Shown: positions 41,626 through 53,699 of the stretch, in pieces | Layout: each line of letters begins with the position of its first letter | Numbering within the stretch: position 1 is the stretch's first letter | NCBI RefSeq assembly: GCF_008831285.2 | Contig: NC_045150.1 | Location: forward strand, 1,994,001 to 2,058,000 | Length of the DNA: 64,000 nucleotides | Origin: Nymphaea colorata | Lineage: Eukaryota > Streptophyta > Magnoliopsida > Nymphaeales > Nymphaeaceae | Reading direction: 5' to 3' | Program-made: the position numbers and the translations under genes | The notes under the pieces: generated by a model | What the model saw: the letters and a program-made list of their open reading frames with translations, nothing else | What the model was told of the DNA's origin: nothing | Database searches by the model: none

Positions 41626-41936
41626 TGAATTTTGCATCTAGGACTTGGATTTGGGTCCAAATCTTGATCTAAAGTTAGATTTTGGATCTACACCTTGAAT
41701 TTGGACCGAGATATGGATCTAAATGTTTGTTTTGGATCGACAGCTGAAATTTGAATTTAGACATGTATCTAAAGGTCTGTTTTGGATCTAGGATCAAGGA
41801 TTGGATTTGGATATCGATCTAGAAGTCTGTCTTGGGTCTAGGGTCGAGATTTGAATTTAGATATAGTTCTAGAAGTCTGTCTTGGGTCTAGGATCTCGAT
41901 TTGAATTTGGATATGGATCCAGAAGTCTGTTTTGGG
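41626..41936. repeat. 50-bp minisatellite, six units plus a partial
   Basis: Exact 50-bp period: units start at 41626, 41676, 41726, 41776, 41826 and 41876, with a partial from 41926. The consensus core is tctgttttggatctagga, followed by tttgaatttgga and gatctagaag. The last three units are the most alike. Fainter similarity continues leftwards to about 41460. Confidence 0.85.
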
Positions 41937-42962
41937 GTGAGCTTGAGCCCAAGTTTTGAAATTAGATCCAATCGCTGTAAAAATTGTTGAAATAACTGAA
42001 TGAAATCTTGTTCGAATAAATGGAATACATTCTTTTAGAAAAATTTATGGTGATAATAAACGTTTTTTTCATTAAGATGATATTTTCATTAAAAAAAGGA
42101 AAATAACCTAGTAGAAAATCCCAATAAATTTGATGCGTTTTCATTTATGGTCCTCCATTCAAGTTCAGCTTTCATTCATTCAAGAATCAACTTGTCACCA
42201 AACCAACCCTGCATATCAAATCTCTATCATCACATTTCCATGAAATATGAGCTATCAAAACATAAAGAAGAAAATCAAATAGGTCGCAGGAATAAATGAC
42301 AGCAGCACCTATGTATGTTTGTGTAAATGCCTAAGTATGCGTGCATTTATTTCTTTTATCTTCTGTGGCGGAAAATCAATGAGCTTCGTGGACGTTTCAG
42401 GATTGTCCGCTTAAGACGCCATTGGTGAACATGTCCACCATGTTATCTATGCCGCCAACTGTGGTGAATCTTGATTTTTGTTTTGCATTCGAAACTGAAA
42501 CAGGGATGGCAATATATCCAATTTAAATATGATATCAAAAAAATGAGATATAAAAAAATTAATATCTGATTAGTAATTTAGGATCGGATTGAAATTTAAA
42601 GAATGACATATGCAGATATAAATAAATATCTGATTAGATTTGAATTCAGATTTAAATCGAATTTAGTTTTAAATAAATATCTTATATCTAATACTCTTAC
42701 ATTTCAAAAATGATTTCGAATGAATCGAATTCAATCCAAAATTCGGATTCATGTATGAATGTAAAATTCTTGATTGTGAAATTGGATTTCGAATCCGGAT
42801 ATGACTTTTCTTCATTTGTATTTAAATCCAAGTTCAAACATAAGTATATGAATATCGAAAAAGTGAATACAGTTAAGAGTGTATCTGATTCAAATTCGTT
42901 CTATTGATATCCCTATCCACACCAACATTAGCAACTTTGCGAGTGAGTGGAGCTGCATAAAG

Positions 42963-43213
42963 TTTTTTATTTTATTTTATTTTTTTATTTTGAGGATGAG
43001 TGGTTCATTCAACCGCCTCCTAAAAGAAGCCACTCCCCCTTTCCTTGGTTATGGTATAGAGGTAGAGCGCACTGGGACGTGACAGTGACCACTCCAAGAT
43101 TGTGTTTCATGTCTCTAAGGTCTTGCGCTGCGTCGAAGCCCGGGTGATGAACCATTCAGCCTGACTGACCGCCCTCATCTTTGGCCAACCAATGAAGTAG
43201 TCATGCTGCCCTT
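42963..43213 (-). mobile_element. tRNA-derived SINE, copy 2 (decayed head)
   Basis: Shares with the other two copies the T-rich left end (the tail on the minus strand), gatgagtggttcattc, gaagccact, and gacagtgaccactccaagat. The pol III boxes are mutated or interrupted near 43100-43160, so this copy could not transcribe from its own promoter. Confidence 0.65.
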
Positions 43214-43329
43214 AATTCAAAAGAAAAAAAGAAAGGTACCTCCCTCTTACTAACTAAGAAAAGTCTCCTCGTTTTCTTGGCCTTGTCACAAGGAATTAAG
43301 GATGAAAATATAAGTGGAGCACACAAGGT

Positions 43330-43640
43330 CACTGATCTTGTTTCTTGTTTCGGATCTGTTTAGTTGGATCTGGTAAAAACTTGAACCTGATTAATAAAGT
43401 TTAGATCATTCAACATGCAATTTCATAAGTAAATCCAAATCTGAACGTGACGTTTGACTGGATCGGATAGAGATTTAAGCTGATTAATTACAAATAAAAG
43501 TTATATCTTATGCTAGTCACATCCAAATTTAATTTTAAAAGTGGGGTTCAAATTGAGTCTGAATCTAAAATCAATCGCATAGGATCCATTTAAACAGAAT
43601 TTGGTAAAAGGTGGATCCGTCTTGATTGCCAAGCCTAAAA
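43330..43640. repeat. Dispersed repeat family R1, copy 1
   Basis: A stretch rich in gatccaaat/ggatctg words: tcagttggat-type start, atatcttatgctagtcaca, tccaaattt, ggatcc. Looser relatives at about 50800-51080 (atcttatgctagacaggtcc, ggatccaac) and 55150-55430 keep the same order. It is non-coding and no ends are defined. Confidence 0.45.
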
Positions 43641-43749
43641 GGCACCAAAAAGAAAAAAAAAAATACATTTAATAAGATTAAGCAGAAGCTATGTGCAATA
43701 CTGTCTACACCCGTTCACTTGTGATAATTGCTTCAAATCAGTGTTGTTA

Positions 43750-44130
43750 ATAGGGCTGCGGAATCAACTCAGGTTTGACTCGAGCTCACTCGAAAAAACT
43801 TCCCTTATGCTCAACTCGTTTATAAATTGACTTCGAGCTTACAAATATACTCGAAACAATAAATGAGTCAAGTTCGAGTTTCAGGAACTCAACTCGTTTA
43901 TACTCTATTCGACTTGCAAACCAGTCCTTTATATAATATTGCCAAAACTAATTTCACAAGTTATATATTTTAACCATTACACGAGTTAATGCCTAAACTA
44001 GTTAAATGAGTTAAATGAGTCGAGTTCGATATTGATTTTGTGTAGTCAAGTTGAGCTCGAGCTTGCTATAAGGAGCTCGAGTCGAGTTCGAGCCGATCTC
44101 AGCTCAAGCTCGACTTGGCTCGTGTGTAGC
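43750..44130. repeat. gagctcgag/actcgagc-rich repeat
   Basis: Multiple copies of tcgagttcgag, gagctcgagtc and aactcg words in both orientations. The same word set builds the 71-bp array near 50114. No coding sequence. Confidence 0.55.
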
Positions 44131-44149
44131 ACTAGTTGTTAATACTGTG

Positions 44150-44330
44150 ACCCATCTCGGCCGATACGGTTTTTTTTTTCATTTCACAAATCACTTTAAA
44201 TTATTTTAAATGAATTCTTAATTAGAAAAACAAAAAATAGGGCACCATATACTGACAACAACAACAAGTATCGTATCAGCCGATACACCATACCGATTAT
44301 CAAACCGATACGTTTCCGATACGGGTATTC
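44150..44330. repeat. gatacgg repeat cluster, second copy
   Basis: ccgatacggtttttt at 44160 and cgtatcagccgatacac at 44273, with ccgatacg twice more. Related to the cluster at 14530-14890. Confidence 0.5.
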
Positions 44331-44424
44331 ATAAAATTGCTTCAAATAGTAGTAATAAGGAGCCTACCATCACACATTGCCACACAGGGACACTTTTAAT
44401 TGTATGACCTAACGTGTGGTGTAC

Positions 44425-44611
44425 CTGTGATGGAGTCCTTGACATGGTGGCAATGGCGGCCTCCAAGAAATCACCACAAATGCTCTTGAGTTTGATGACA
44501 GAGAACAGCAGACAGAGATCAAGTTCTTCGCATACCATGGTGCCATTTGCATCAACGAGAGCGTTAATAGGGCAGTAGAACGGAAAAAGGTGAACGAAAT
44601 GGTGATCATTG
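44425..44611 (-). CDS. Unrecognised exon-like segment
   Basis: On the minus strand, between an acceptor-like ctcag (44611) and a donor cag/gtac (44425/44424), one frame is open and protein-like: NDHHFVHLFPFYCPINALVD, CEELDLCLLFSVIKLKS, GDFLEAAIATMSRTPSQ. I do not recognise the family. No convincing neighbouring exon was found on either side, so it may be a single-exon relic or chance. Confidence 0.25.
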
Positions 44612-44639
44612 CTGAGAAATTCTCAGGTGGCAGAGAAAG

Positions 44640-46276
44640 ACAGTCGGGGCTTGACTTAAGATTTACAGTCTCGTGAAATTGGTTTATTTTTCATCTTTCT
44701 GGTAAAATGGCTGTGCTTGTGCGTGCCAACTCCCATCATAAAAGCAAATGAAGCACAGTTGGTAAAGAAAGGTCAATATGTCTGCTTTCTTCACATGTTG
44801 CATTTGATTGACATGACATCCCATTAATGCCACAGCCATTTGCTGCCACAAACATTTTGCAGACAGATCAGATCCAGCTGAGAACAAGTTCATGATTAAG
44901 TTACAGTTCTCACACCAAATGCTCTTCCACAGCTATGCTGGTCCTAATTCCAAATCTTATATATATATATATATATATTTGTATGAAACCACTCCCAATA
45001 ATTAGAGAAAAAACTTATTTTTTAACAAGTTTCCTGTAGCAATTGCAAGATTTGGGAGTAGGGTATGTTTTCCTTTAGGTCGACACAGGTCAGAATCTTA
45101 TCAGGCCTAAATGGTCTCATCCACAACTATTTTTTATCAAAATGTGGGTCCGTATCTAACTAGCAGGGACTTAGACTTCTTAAAATAATATAACAAAGAA
45201 AAAGGGAGGATCAAAAGCAGATTTGGATCAATTAATGCTATCAATATTCTTTAGATAACAATATGATTGTTTAAGCCAACACTCAGCAATACCTTTTCAT
45301 TTTCAAACAAGCTCAAGTAAATAATGAAGCCCACAGAATGGCAGCTCAGTAGGTGCATGAATGGGCGCAGTAAATTAGATTTATTCTAACTAGGTAAATT
45401 TCGGCAGAGTCAGATAATGAGTGAACCATTGACTTCTGTACTCTAGCATCTGTGTGAACCGTGCAGGATTCTTCAGTAGAAGTTAATGTTGTTTAAGGAA
45501 AATTACTGCTCTTTAAGAAGCAGACAACTAGAATGCAGGACTCACCGGTGCCCGATCAGATGAATTTCTGCAGTACTCAGAAGTTAGAAGTGCAGCTGAA
45601 ATAAAGTAGAATTAGCTTACGCCATTAAATTGACAAATTTAGCAGCTTAAGCTTTCCTTTTTCCAAAACTTCACATGGCCACGTCCTCCATTATCTTTAA
45701 TATCATCAGATTCACAACTTAACCAGCAGCACAGCAGCGCTTGCCATGGGAAATACGCCAACAGCATGATCAATGACAACCACCATTTCACTGTCAGGCT
45801 AAAAATAACAAAACATTTAATGCTGGAAATCATGGCTAACATAGCCCATTACTTGATTACCCTTTACAATAAGGTTGTGTGATGCAGATTTTACTGTCCG
45901 TGAAGTGTAAAACTATCATAATTGATGAAAATATGGCATTCCAATGTCACAAAGATATCATTGGCAGAATTGGGCGTTAGCGTTTATGACATGGAACTTT
46001 ATAAATCAGGCTGAGGGATTGGAGACTAGCATTTATCTCCTCTTAGATGATCAAATTTACAGTTATTCTTCGACAAAGGACCAGTAATGCCATCTTGCTG
46101 TTGGCAATCAATGAGGGGAAAAAAGAAAAAAGGCTAAATCCTTGGTGTCCTTATCAAAATAATACAACAAATAAATTGGTGACAACAAAACCAAACCATT
46201 ATTCAAATTTTCACGAAGGCAACTAGAATAATATTTCTCTCAAAAAGATAATATCTCTGCACTACCTATTAAGATC
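44640..46276. other. Intergenic upstream of the peroxidase
   Basis: No supported gene. A (TA)n run lies at 44959-44980. Short minus-strand frames at 44684-44893 and 45639-45842 have no recognisable motif. Confidence 0.4.
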
Positions 46277-46284
46277 TTTATAAG
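46277..46284 (+). promoter_or_regulatory. TATA box of the peroxidase gene
   Basis: TTTATAAG, 49 bp upstream of the ATG. That spacing would place transcription start about 20 bp before the start codon. Confidence 0.6.
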
Positions 46285-46332
46285 AGCTGCACCCAGTTGA
46301 TCTACTTGGGCACCTCTCTAAACCTCTCTTTA

Positions 46333-48424
46333 ATGGCTGCAGAGGCTATAATTCTCTTCTTCTCTCTCAGTTTACTGCTATGTGATTCATGGGGTGCACT
46401 TCAGGTTGGCTTCTATGCCTCAACCTGCCCTTCTGCAGAGTCCATTGTGGCTTCCACCGTTCAGTCTTCTGTCAATGCCGACAAGACCATAGCCGCTTCC
46501 CTTCTCCGCCTACACTTCCATGACTGCTTCGTTCAGGTAACAGCACAATTCCCCTGTCATCTTGTGGATCTTCTCTTCCAAGTCCTAACGCTCTGCCTGA
46601 GAGGCACCAGTATGTTGCCAATCTGTTCCTATCTAGTGAAATTGTAGGGAGAAAAACCAAAATTTCATGAGGCTGTTCCTTTGTCAAGCGCATTGTCTGC
46701 TACGTTCTGCAATTTGATCAACTGGAAACGCTTTGCGCTTCTTTGACAGGGATGTGATGGCTCAATTCTCATTGATGGGCCGACTGCAGAGAAAAGGAGC
46801 GGCCCGCATGCCGGTGTAAGAGGGTATGAATTAATTGAGGGTGTGAAATCTCAGCTGGAGCAGATGTGCCCTGGTGTTGTCTCCTGCTCAGACATAGTGG
46901 CAATGGCAGCAAGGGACGCAATTGCATTGGTAAAAATCTCAATTTTTAAGTTGGTATTTCATGTCCTAGCAGACTATTTTATCTGAAGCCATAAAAGAGA
47001 AAGACTGGGGAAACTGAAGTCAAATTCTTTGCTGCAGAGTGGAGGACCACGTTACGACGTTGAGACAGGAAGAAGAGATGGCCGCGTTTCTGCGATTTCT
47101 GATGCAAGCATCATGCCGGACGTCGATGATTCGATTGATGTACTTAAATCAAAGTTCGCATCGAAGGGACTCTCTGCAGCAGACTTGGTTCTTCTGAGTG
47201 GAGGTAAAAAGAAGCTCTACCTTCATTGACTTTGATAGTCCTGAGTCGCAGTGCTGTGGCAATGACGCTGAAACTGCAATTCAGTGTTTGACTCTTTATT
47301 TTTTCAGTGTGAATGGTTAAATCATGTTCCTTTAACTGCATTGAAAGGTATTTTAGCGTCTTAGATGCCGCCAGGTTTTTCTTTTAATCTGCAATCTCAA
47401 CAACTGCTGACTTTAGTACAAAGAAAACTGCTCTGCCAACATGAAAATGTTGAATATTTTCTTCAGATTGGATGAATTTTGGGAATTGAATGAATTTTTA
47501 AACTTACCAATCACCACCGAAAAAGAACTTCAATCATCAGACAGAAACAGAAGTTAAAGAAGGCCCTGTTCTCCCTTTACAGGGGCCTCTGCAGGAAATG
47601 CAGTTTGTGAATTCAGAGTAAGTATTTCTGATCCTATCACTGTACAAAGCAATAGGCCCCAGCAGTTAGGATCAACTCCAGACACTCAGTGAATATGAAC
47701 CTGACCACCCAAAAAGGAAACTTCAATCATCAGACAGAACAGAACTCAAAAGAAGACCCCTTTACAGCAACTGCTGGACCTGTAATTTGTGAATCCAGAG
47801 AAGTCTGCAGCATCTACCACAGTAAAAAGCAATCTGCCTCCAGCATTAAAAGTGAAAAAAATTGCAGAAACCCATCCTTAATTGTCTCAAAATTGTAAGA
47901 CAGACAGGGTTTCCTTGTTTTTGGTCCTCCCCACAAAGAACTTCCTTTCAAAGATACTTCATTCAAGTCTCTAATTTTTGTTCTATGTTTGCAAATTGGC
48001 AGGAGGACATACCATAGGCACGACTGCATGTTTCTTCATGACTAAGCGCCTCTACTCATTCACGCCGGACGGGGGCCCCGACCCGTCGATCGAACCGTCT
48101 TTCCTGCCGGAACTCCAAGCGACGTGCCCGCAAAACGGCGACGTCAACGTCCGGCTGGCCATAGACCGCGGAAGCCAGACCGCATTCGACGAGAGCATTC
48201 TTAACAACATAAGGTCGGGATTCGCGGTTCTCGCATCGGATGCACAACTATATCAAGATCAGACCACACAAAGCGTTGTCGATTCATATGTAGATTCGTT
48301 CGGCAGCGGCTTCGGACCGTCGTTCAATCAAGACTTCGCCGACGCAATGGTCAGGCTCGGCCGGCTCGGCGTGAAAACCGGGGGTGAGGGCGAAATCAGG
48401 AGAGTCTGTGCCCAGTTCAATTGA
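46333..48424 (+). CDS. Class III secretory peroxidase (4 exons)
   Basis: Haem peroxidase of the secretory pathway, acting in the cell wall or vacuole on phenolics with H2O2. Exons: 46333-46536, 46750-46929, 47038-47203, and 48006 (or 48003)-48424. All introns are GT-AG at the classic family positions, giving 322 or 323 residues. Signal peptide at about 1-21 (hydrophobic [12 protein letters not shown]). Distal site [15 protein letters not shown] with Arg59 and His63. GRRD follows in exon 3, and proximal His185 lies in GGHTIG. Eight cysteines fit the four family disulfides (32-108, 65-70, 114-318, 192-224). The residue after Pro87 is His, where the family usually has the Asn that hydrogen-bonds the distal His. 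Exon 4 is clearly more GC-rich than exons 1-3. The CPQNGD and [10 protein letters not shown] features recall the PER25/44 group. Probably functional. Confidence 0.95.
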
Positions 48425-49981
48425 TGCCTGCTACTGCACGTACAGTTTGCTCATTGTTTCGGATACTTGTAATGTTGCGAGGGGTGTCCCCGATAAATGA
48501 CATTCTTCGAGCACCGTTATGTCATTAGTCGTATGTAAAGGGGGTCACGAATAAGTGCTGTTCACATTAATTGGGAGAAGTCATCCCGTGTACATGCATC
48601 CTATTGTTTGTGTGACTGTGTAACGTGAATATTCTACATTTCTTTCTAAGGTCGCCACCACTTATATATATATATATATGTTGAAATCCTCCAACCGTTT
48701 GCATGTGCATGTGAGAGGCCCAAGCATGAAATCTAGCTTTTTAGAATCACTCATTTCTCTAATCAAAACAATCATATCATCAGACCCATGATGATGAATG
48801 GTTAATAAAAAAATAAGAAAAAAAAAGATATGCATTTCCATAATCTATTAGTTCATACCTTGTTAAGGTTATAATCTATTAGTGTTTTTTAAACTTAACT
48901 CATATTTTGTACCAAAATGTATGAGATAATCACAAAGTGTTGCTATTACCAAACACCTCTTAAAAGTATTTCCGGCTGCACATGTTTTGGGTTTTAACAA
49001 TGAGCCTCCCAATATTTTCTCTAACAACACCTGAGCGAGGGCTTCAGACTAGTCGAATCATTTTCAAGCATGTGAAAAACTTTACAAAATATGCGTTATA
49101 GTTTTGAGCTGAAAGGTGCATTGTTCGAAGAGAAAGTGCTACTTTCATTTTATTCAGTTCCTCATAGTGCTTTTCGCGGTGAGCTGCCAGACTGTTAAAA
49201 GTAAGCCCTTATTTGGCAAATGTCGCAGAAATGAGCTTCATATTGACAAACATAAAAACTAGGATGCCCCTTTTTAAGGTCATGATCAAATGGTTGCTAC
49301 CAAAGTAGAAATTTCACTACTACATACATGTAACCACAGTTTTGGTGGGAAATCAAAAAGAATCCAACAAAATGATTCCTCTCTCCTCATCAATACCAAT
49401 TTATATTTAATGAGGTTTACAGGTAATAGACAGAGTCACACAGGTACATGAGAATAACGAATGGATGAGCTCTTGCACTCTCTGCATTTCTTTTGACGTG
49501 TGAAAGAAAAACAAAGGCTTCAATGCAAGTCCTCATCGTCGCCAAGACCATCTTTATGGCCTGTATGATACACATGGGTCCCTATAGTTTTATTTATATT
49601 GAATAGCATATGTTGAGCTCCCCCCATGTGACCTTCATATAAGAATCATAAAGGATGATGATAGCAAAAGGGGAAAATATGAAGTGTCCGGCCAAACGTC
49701 GTTCATTTGTATTTCCATTAACTTATTTTTCAATGAGAACTTAGACAAGTCCTTACCCCTTTGGAAGTAACTTGGGTGTGTTAAATTCTTCAAGCAACAG
49801 TAGTACATAGAGGACAACCTATCATTTTCTAAAGATTGGACGCAAAACAGATCAAATAAATATTGGCACATGGCTAGCAAACTCTAGATATATGAGAAAG
49901 AGAGAGAGAAACGGTTGGGTATGAAATACTTATACGTTAGATCTATTGGAAATGATTTGACCACTATTTTTTTTTCTACAT

Positions 49982-50018
<37 letters not shown>

Positions 50019-50050
50019 TGAATGATGATTCTAGTCACGAAGCCATGTAA
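48425..50050. other. Peroxidase 3' flank and intergenic
   Basis: Possible poly(A) signals cgataaatg (48491) and gaataagtg (48549). (TA)n tracts at 48663-48680 and 49988-50018. No gene seen. Confidence 0.45.
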
Positions 50051-50520
50051 CTAGAAGTGAACACAAGGAGCTCGAGAATAGTTTGACAGAAGCAGTTCGA
50101 GCTCGACTCGGCAGTTACGTGTTGAGCTCAAGCTCGACTCGATTAAAGCTCTACAAACTCGTATGAATAAAATTGATATTCATTGTTACTTGTTGAGTTC
50201 GAACTCGACTAGATTAAGGTTCGACAAACTCGTTTGAATAGAATTGATATTCATCGTTACGTGTTGAGCTCGAGCTCGACTCGATTAAGGCTCGACAAAC
50301 TCGTAAACTCGTTTGAATATATCAACTTGGTTTAAGGCTCGACAAACTCGATTAAGGCTCGAGCTCGACTCGGCAGTTACGTGTTGAACTCGAACTCAAC
50401 TCAATTGTTTCAACGAGTCGACTCATGAACTCGATTTCGACTCGTTAAGCAAATGACTCGGCTCAAACTCGTTCCAAGCCGATCTTTAACGAGTCGAGCT
50501 CGAAGCTCAACTTGTTATTC
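50050..50520. repeat. 71-bp tandem repeat built on gagctcgagctcgactcg
   Basis: Clear 71-bp units at 50114-50184, 50185-50255 and 50256 to about 50310 (gttacgtgttgagct, cgactcgattaa, gacaaactcgt, gaattgatattcat). Scrambled partial units continue to 50520. The word set is shared with 43750-44130. Confidence 0.78.
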
Positions 50521-50799
50521 ACCCCTACATGTAACCAAGGGCACATCCATCTAAAGCAGATGGATTATTGAAAGGAAAACAAAGAGAAAATGATGTACAT
50601 TAATATTAGTTGACAATTTGTTGTATTGTTTTTTGCTTAACAGTCTATCATGATGAATCGGACCCTGATTAGATGCAGTCGCTATTCAAGTCATATTTTA
50701 CTATGCAAGTGTGTCTAATGGCTGACTTTAGGAGTCATTTGGAGATACTAACAATATGTCATTTGTTGGGATTGATGTAAATGGAAATGACTAACAATT

Positions 50800-51080
50800 T
50801 TGATTTCGAATTCTTTGGCTACATCAAAGGAATCTGGATTCTTATCAAATTTGACATGAAGTTTCAATCGAATCCAAGTACGAGTCTAATGCCAATTGGG
50901 ATTTGATATAGATCTGACACGATTAAATGTAAATCTCAAATCTTATGCTAGACAGGTCCAAATTCGATTCTGAAAAGTATGATCCCAGTCTTAAACTGAA
51001 TATGTTTGCAAGGCCCTGATTAAGCCGAATTTGGAAATTATTGGATCCAACCCGAACTTTACTTGTCTAACCATATAGGT
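50800..51080. repeat. Dispersed repeat family R1, copy 2
   Basis: Shares atcttatgctaga, aggtccaaattcgattct and attggatccaac with copies 1 and 3. Non-coding. Confidence 0.42.
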
Positions 51081-51401
51081 GCCAGCTCGAGCTTTCATAT
51101 AGAGTTTGTCTTATAAGGCTCTATGTTTAGGTTAAACATGAGATGTTCTCAAGGGAAAGGTTTCTTCATTATCTAAAGAAAAAGATATTGTCAAATATAT
51201 TAATCTTGCTTTACTATTAAAGGTGATTAGGCTCTAAAATCATTTTCCTTCATTCTGTTGAATCCGAAGTTTCCAAATTCCGCTTAATCGCGGCCAGTGT
51301 AAGACAGATTCATTCTCCAAACAGCATAAATGCAAACAGTGGCAGGACCAGAACTTTTTAGCTGTTGAGCATCAACTTAAAAAGTTTTGGACCCTTCAAA
51401 T

Positions 51402-51640
51402 CATAGTCATAAAAACTTTCTCAAGTTTTAAACAACAAGGTTTTTCTTATGTATAACACACAAAACTTTGAAAAATGGAAAAAATAGTAAATTTTTAAAA
51501 ATTTTAAAAAATAAAATGAGGAGAAAATTAAAATAAGTGAGAAACAAATAACACAAACGTAAAAAAAAAGTAGATTTGGAACAAATAAAAGTTAGAAAAA
51601 AAAAAAACTGTTTGGCATTAAAAAAAACATAAAAATTCAC
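51402..51640. mobile_element. MITE-like element, copy 3 (inverted, truncated)
   Basis: Starts CATAGTCATAAAAAC at 51402, the right-hand end of copies 1 and 2 read inward, then runs in inverse orientation through aataagtgagaaac, aacacaaacgt and aactgtttggcatt. Homology stops near 51640 and no second inverted end is present. Confidence 0.55.
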
Positions 51641-52888
51641 CGGTGGTTCATGAAGCACCTGGCTGACCAGTAATCTCATGTTGAGAAACCAGCAAGAGCT
51701 TCCATGGCTCTGGAAGCAAATCCAATTGCGAGTTATACATCATGAGCACTGAAAAGCGAGTGCACTTGCACTCACTTTGCTTTGGCTTTTGCACAGATCT
51801 TCTAATCTTTTCATAAGACCAACAGTTTTTCCATCATTCAATTCACAACAAATTGAATGAAACCTAAAAATGAATAAATTGGAAAAAACGAATTTTTTTT
51901 TTTCGCCTTTTTGTGTTTTCTAGGTTTAACATCTTTTTTAAAAAATGTGTTTTTTTAAGTTTTAAATGTCAATTTTATTTATCACATTTTTTCTCATTTT
52001 GTTTTAAACAAAACACGTTCTTGGGGGCTATGCTTCAAATACATAGCAAAGTGATGAAAGGACATCAATATATAAATAAACAAATGATTTGGGGACAACC
52101 AATATTATTCCGTTCTGCTCGAGCCAAAGCAGTCCTTTGGAAGCTTTGCAAAGCGAGAAATTTCTCGCCAAGGGACACTCTAAATTTAAACCTCAAATTT
52201 TAATTGGCATTCCTATGTAAAAAACAAACTGAAAAATAATAAAGTTTTTATATGTAAATAAAGTAAATTTTGTGTGCTGACCACTACAACTACAGGATAT
52301 CAAACTTCCAGTAAAGTGCATGATTAGAAGCTCATGGTGCGGACAAATCCATCGGCTTAAAGATTAAATAATTCAGTATTGTAGTGGAACAGTTATATGC
52401 AGTAATTAGAAGTCCAACATCAACCATCATGTTGAATTCTAATTAAGAATTGAACTTATAATATGGGAAACAAACTAGGGTGCATTGATTTTTGCCGTTT
52501 CACGTTGTTATCATCATTATTAGAGTGAACCTATAAGCTTTTAAAATAAAAGCTAGGATAAAATAAGGGCTTGTCATTATCCATAATTTGAAATAGGGAC
52601 CTTTTCTTTTCTGATTTTCGTGATACGCCCCAGTTTTACGTGGTTGACAACTTTTAAAAGGCGGATAGATCATTTTGATATCAAAACATAGGAAAGATTT
52701 TGGGTTTCAATATTTATTCTTAAAATAGAAGCATGTTTTTCATTTTTTTACCTAATAAAAGACAATGTTGTTTCTTTTTTCTTTATTGCTAGCAACCGTT
52801 ATTTTTTTCATAGTAATAAATATCCCGTTAGTTTCTAATATTTCGTCGAGGTCACCAAATTTAATGGACCTCCTGTTTGATTATTGTT
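51641..52888. other. No supported gene
   Basis: Poly-T/A-rich. A frame at 51913-52203 has no domain. Confidence 0.4.
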
Positions 52889-53115
52889 TTTTTTTTAATT
52901 TTAAGGATGAATGGTTCATTCTATTGCCCCTAAAAGAGGCCACTTCCCTCATTGTGTCCGTTATTCTTGGTTTTCAAGGAGCATGTTTCGGGATCTTTTA
53001 CTGTCTAAAGGTAAAACGCACCGAGACATGACAGTGACCACTCCAAGATTCGAACTTCAGCCTTTAGAAGAAGTAGACCACCTTGCTGCCGAGTATACTG
53101 CCGCCCCTCTCTAGA
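52889..53115 (-). mobile_element. tRNA-derived SINE, copy 3
   Basis: Minus strand: A box-like CAGCAAGGTGG (53088-53078), B box AGTTCGAATC (53056-53047), body with gtggtcactgtcatgtc and gaaccattcatcc, and an A-rich tail opposite the T run at 52889-52900. The head is better preserved than in copy 2. Confidence 0.72.
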
Positions 53116-53149
53116 ACATCTAAATACCGAAATGTTCTACCATGTGATA

Positions 53150-53235
53150 TCTTGGGGCATGCATCACAGCCCCAAGGGGCTTGGCTGGGCCACTAGATTG
53201 CAGGTGATAGATCATTGGTTCGAAACTTTGAGTGG
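53150..53235 (+). other. Second tRNA-like pol III head (candidate)
   Basis: TTGGCTGGGCCAC followed 40 bp later by GGTTCGAAACT resembles A and B boxes. No tail or second copy was established. Confidence 0.25.
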
Positions 53236-53644
53236 TGCACTAGAAAATTAAAATATTTTTTGGACCTGAGACAAGGGCGGAGATTTCGTGGAGTTTCCAC
53301 ATTTCACTGATCTCACTACAAAACCTTATTATAAGAACTAGTCACTGCTCAAGACCAATTGAAAATTTGTTAACTATATCTTTAATGTCACATGAAAAAA
53401 CAGCCATATTTGCAGGAGACATACGCTTTAAAGGCCCAGGGATTGTGGAAATATTTGGCACTAGAAAATGCCCATGTAGAAGATAAATTTAAATTTTTGT
53501 GAAAAGGCGCATGTGCACACGGTTAATTTGTTTCTCACCAAATTATTTTTAAAATCATATCTATAAGATTAAATTGTAAAAAAATAATAATTAATTTTAA
53601 TGGGTTTGGTCTTTTTATCCAAGTAGTATGTTTTTTTACCAACT

Positions 53645-53646
53645 TC

Positions 53647-53691
<45 letters not shown>

Positions 53692-53692
53692 G
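53645..53692. repeat. (CT)n(AT)n microsatellite
   Basis: About 22 bp of (CT)n followed by about 24 bp of (AT)n. Confidence 0.9.
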
Positions 53693-53699
53693 TTAGAAC

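Noticed and set aside
41626-41936. CRISPR-like regular repeats
   Set aside because: Units are directly adjacent with no unique spacers, and this is a plant genome. It is a minisatellite.
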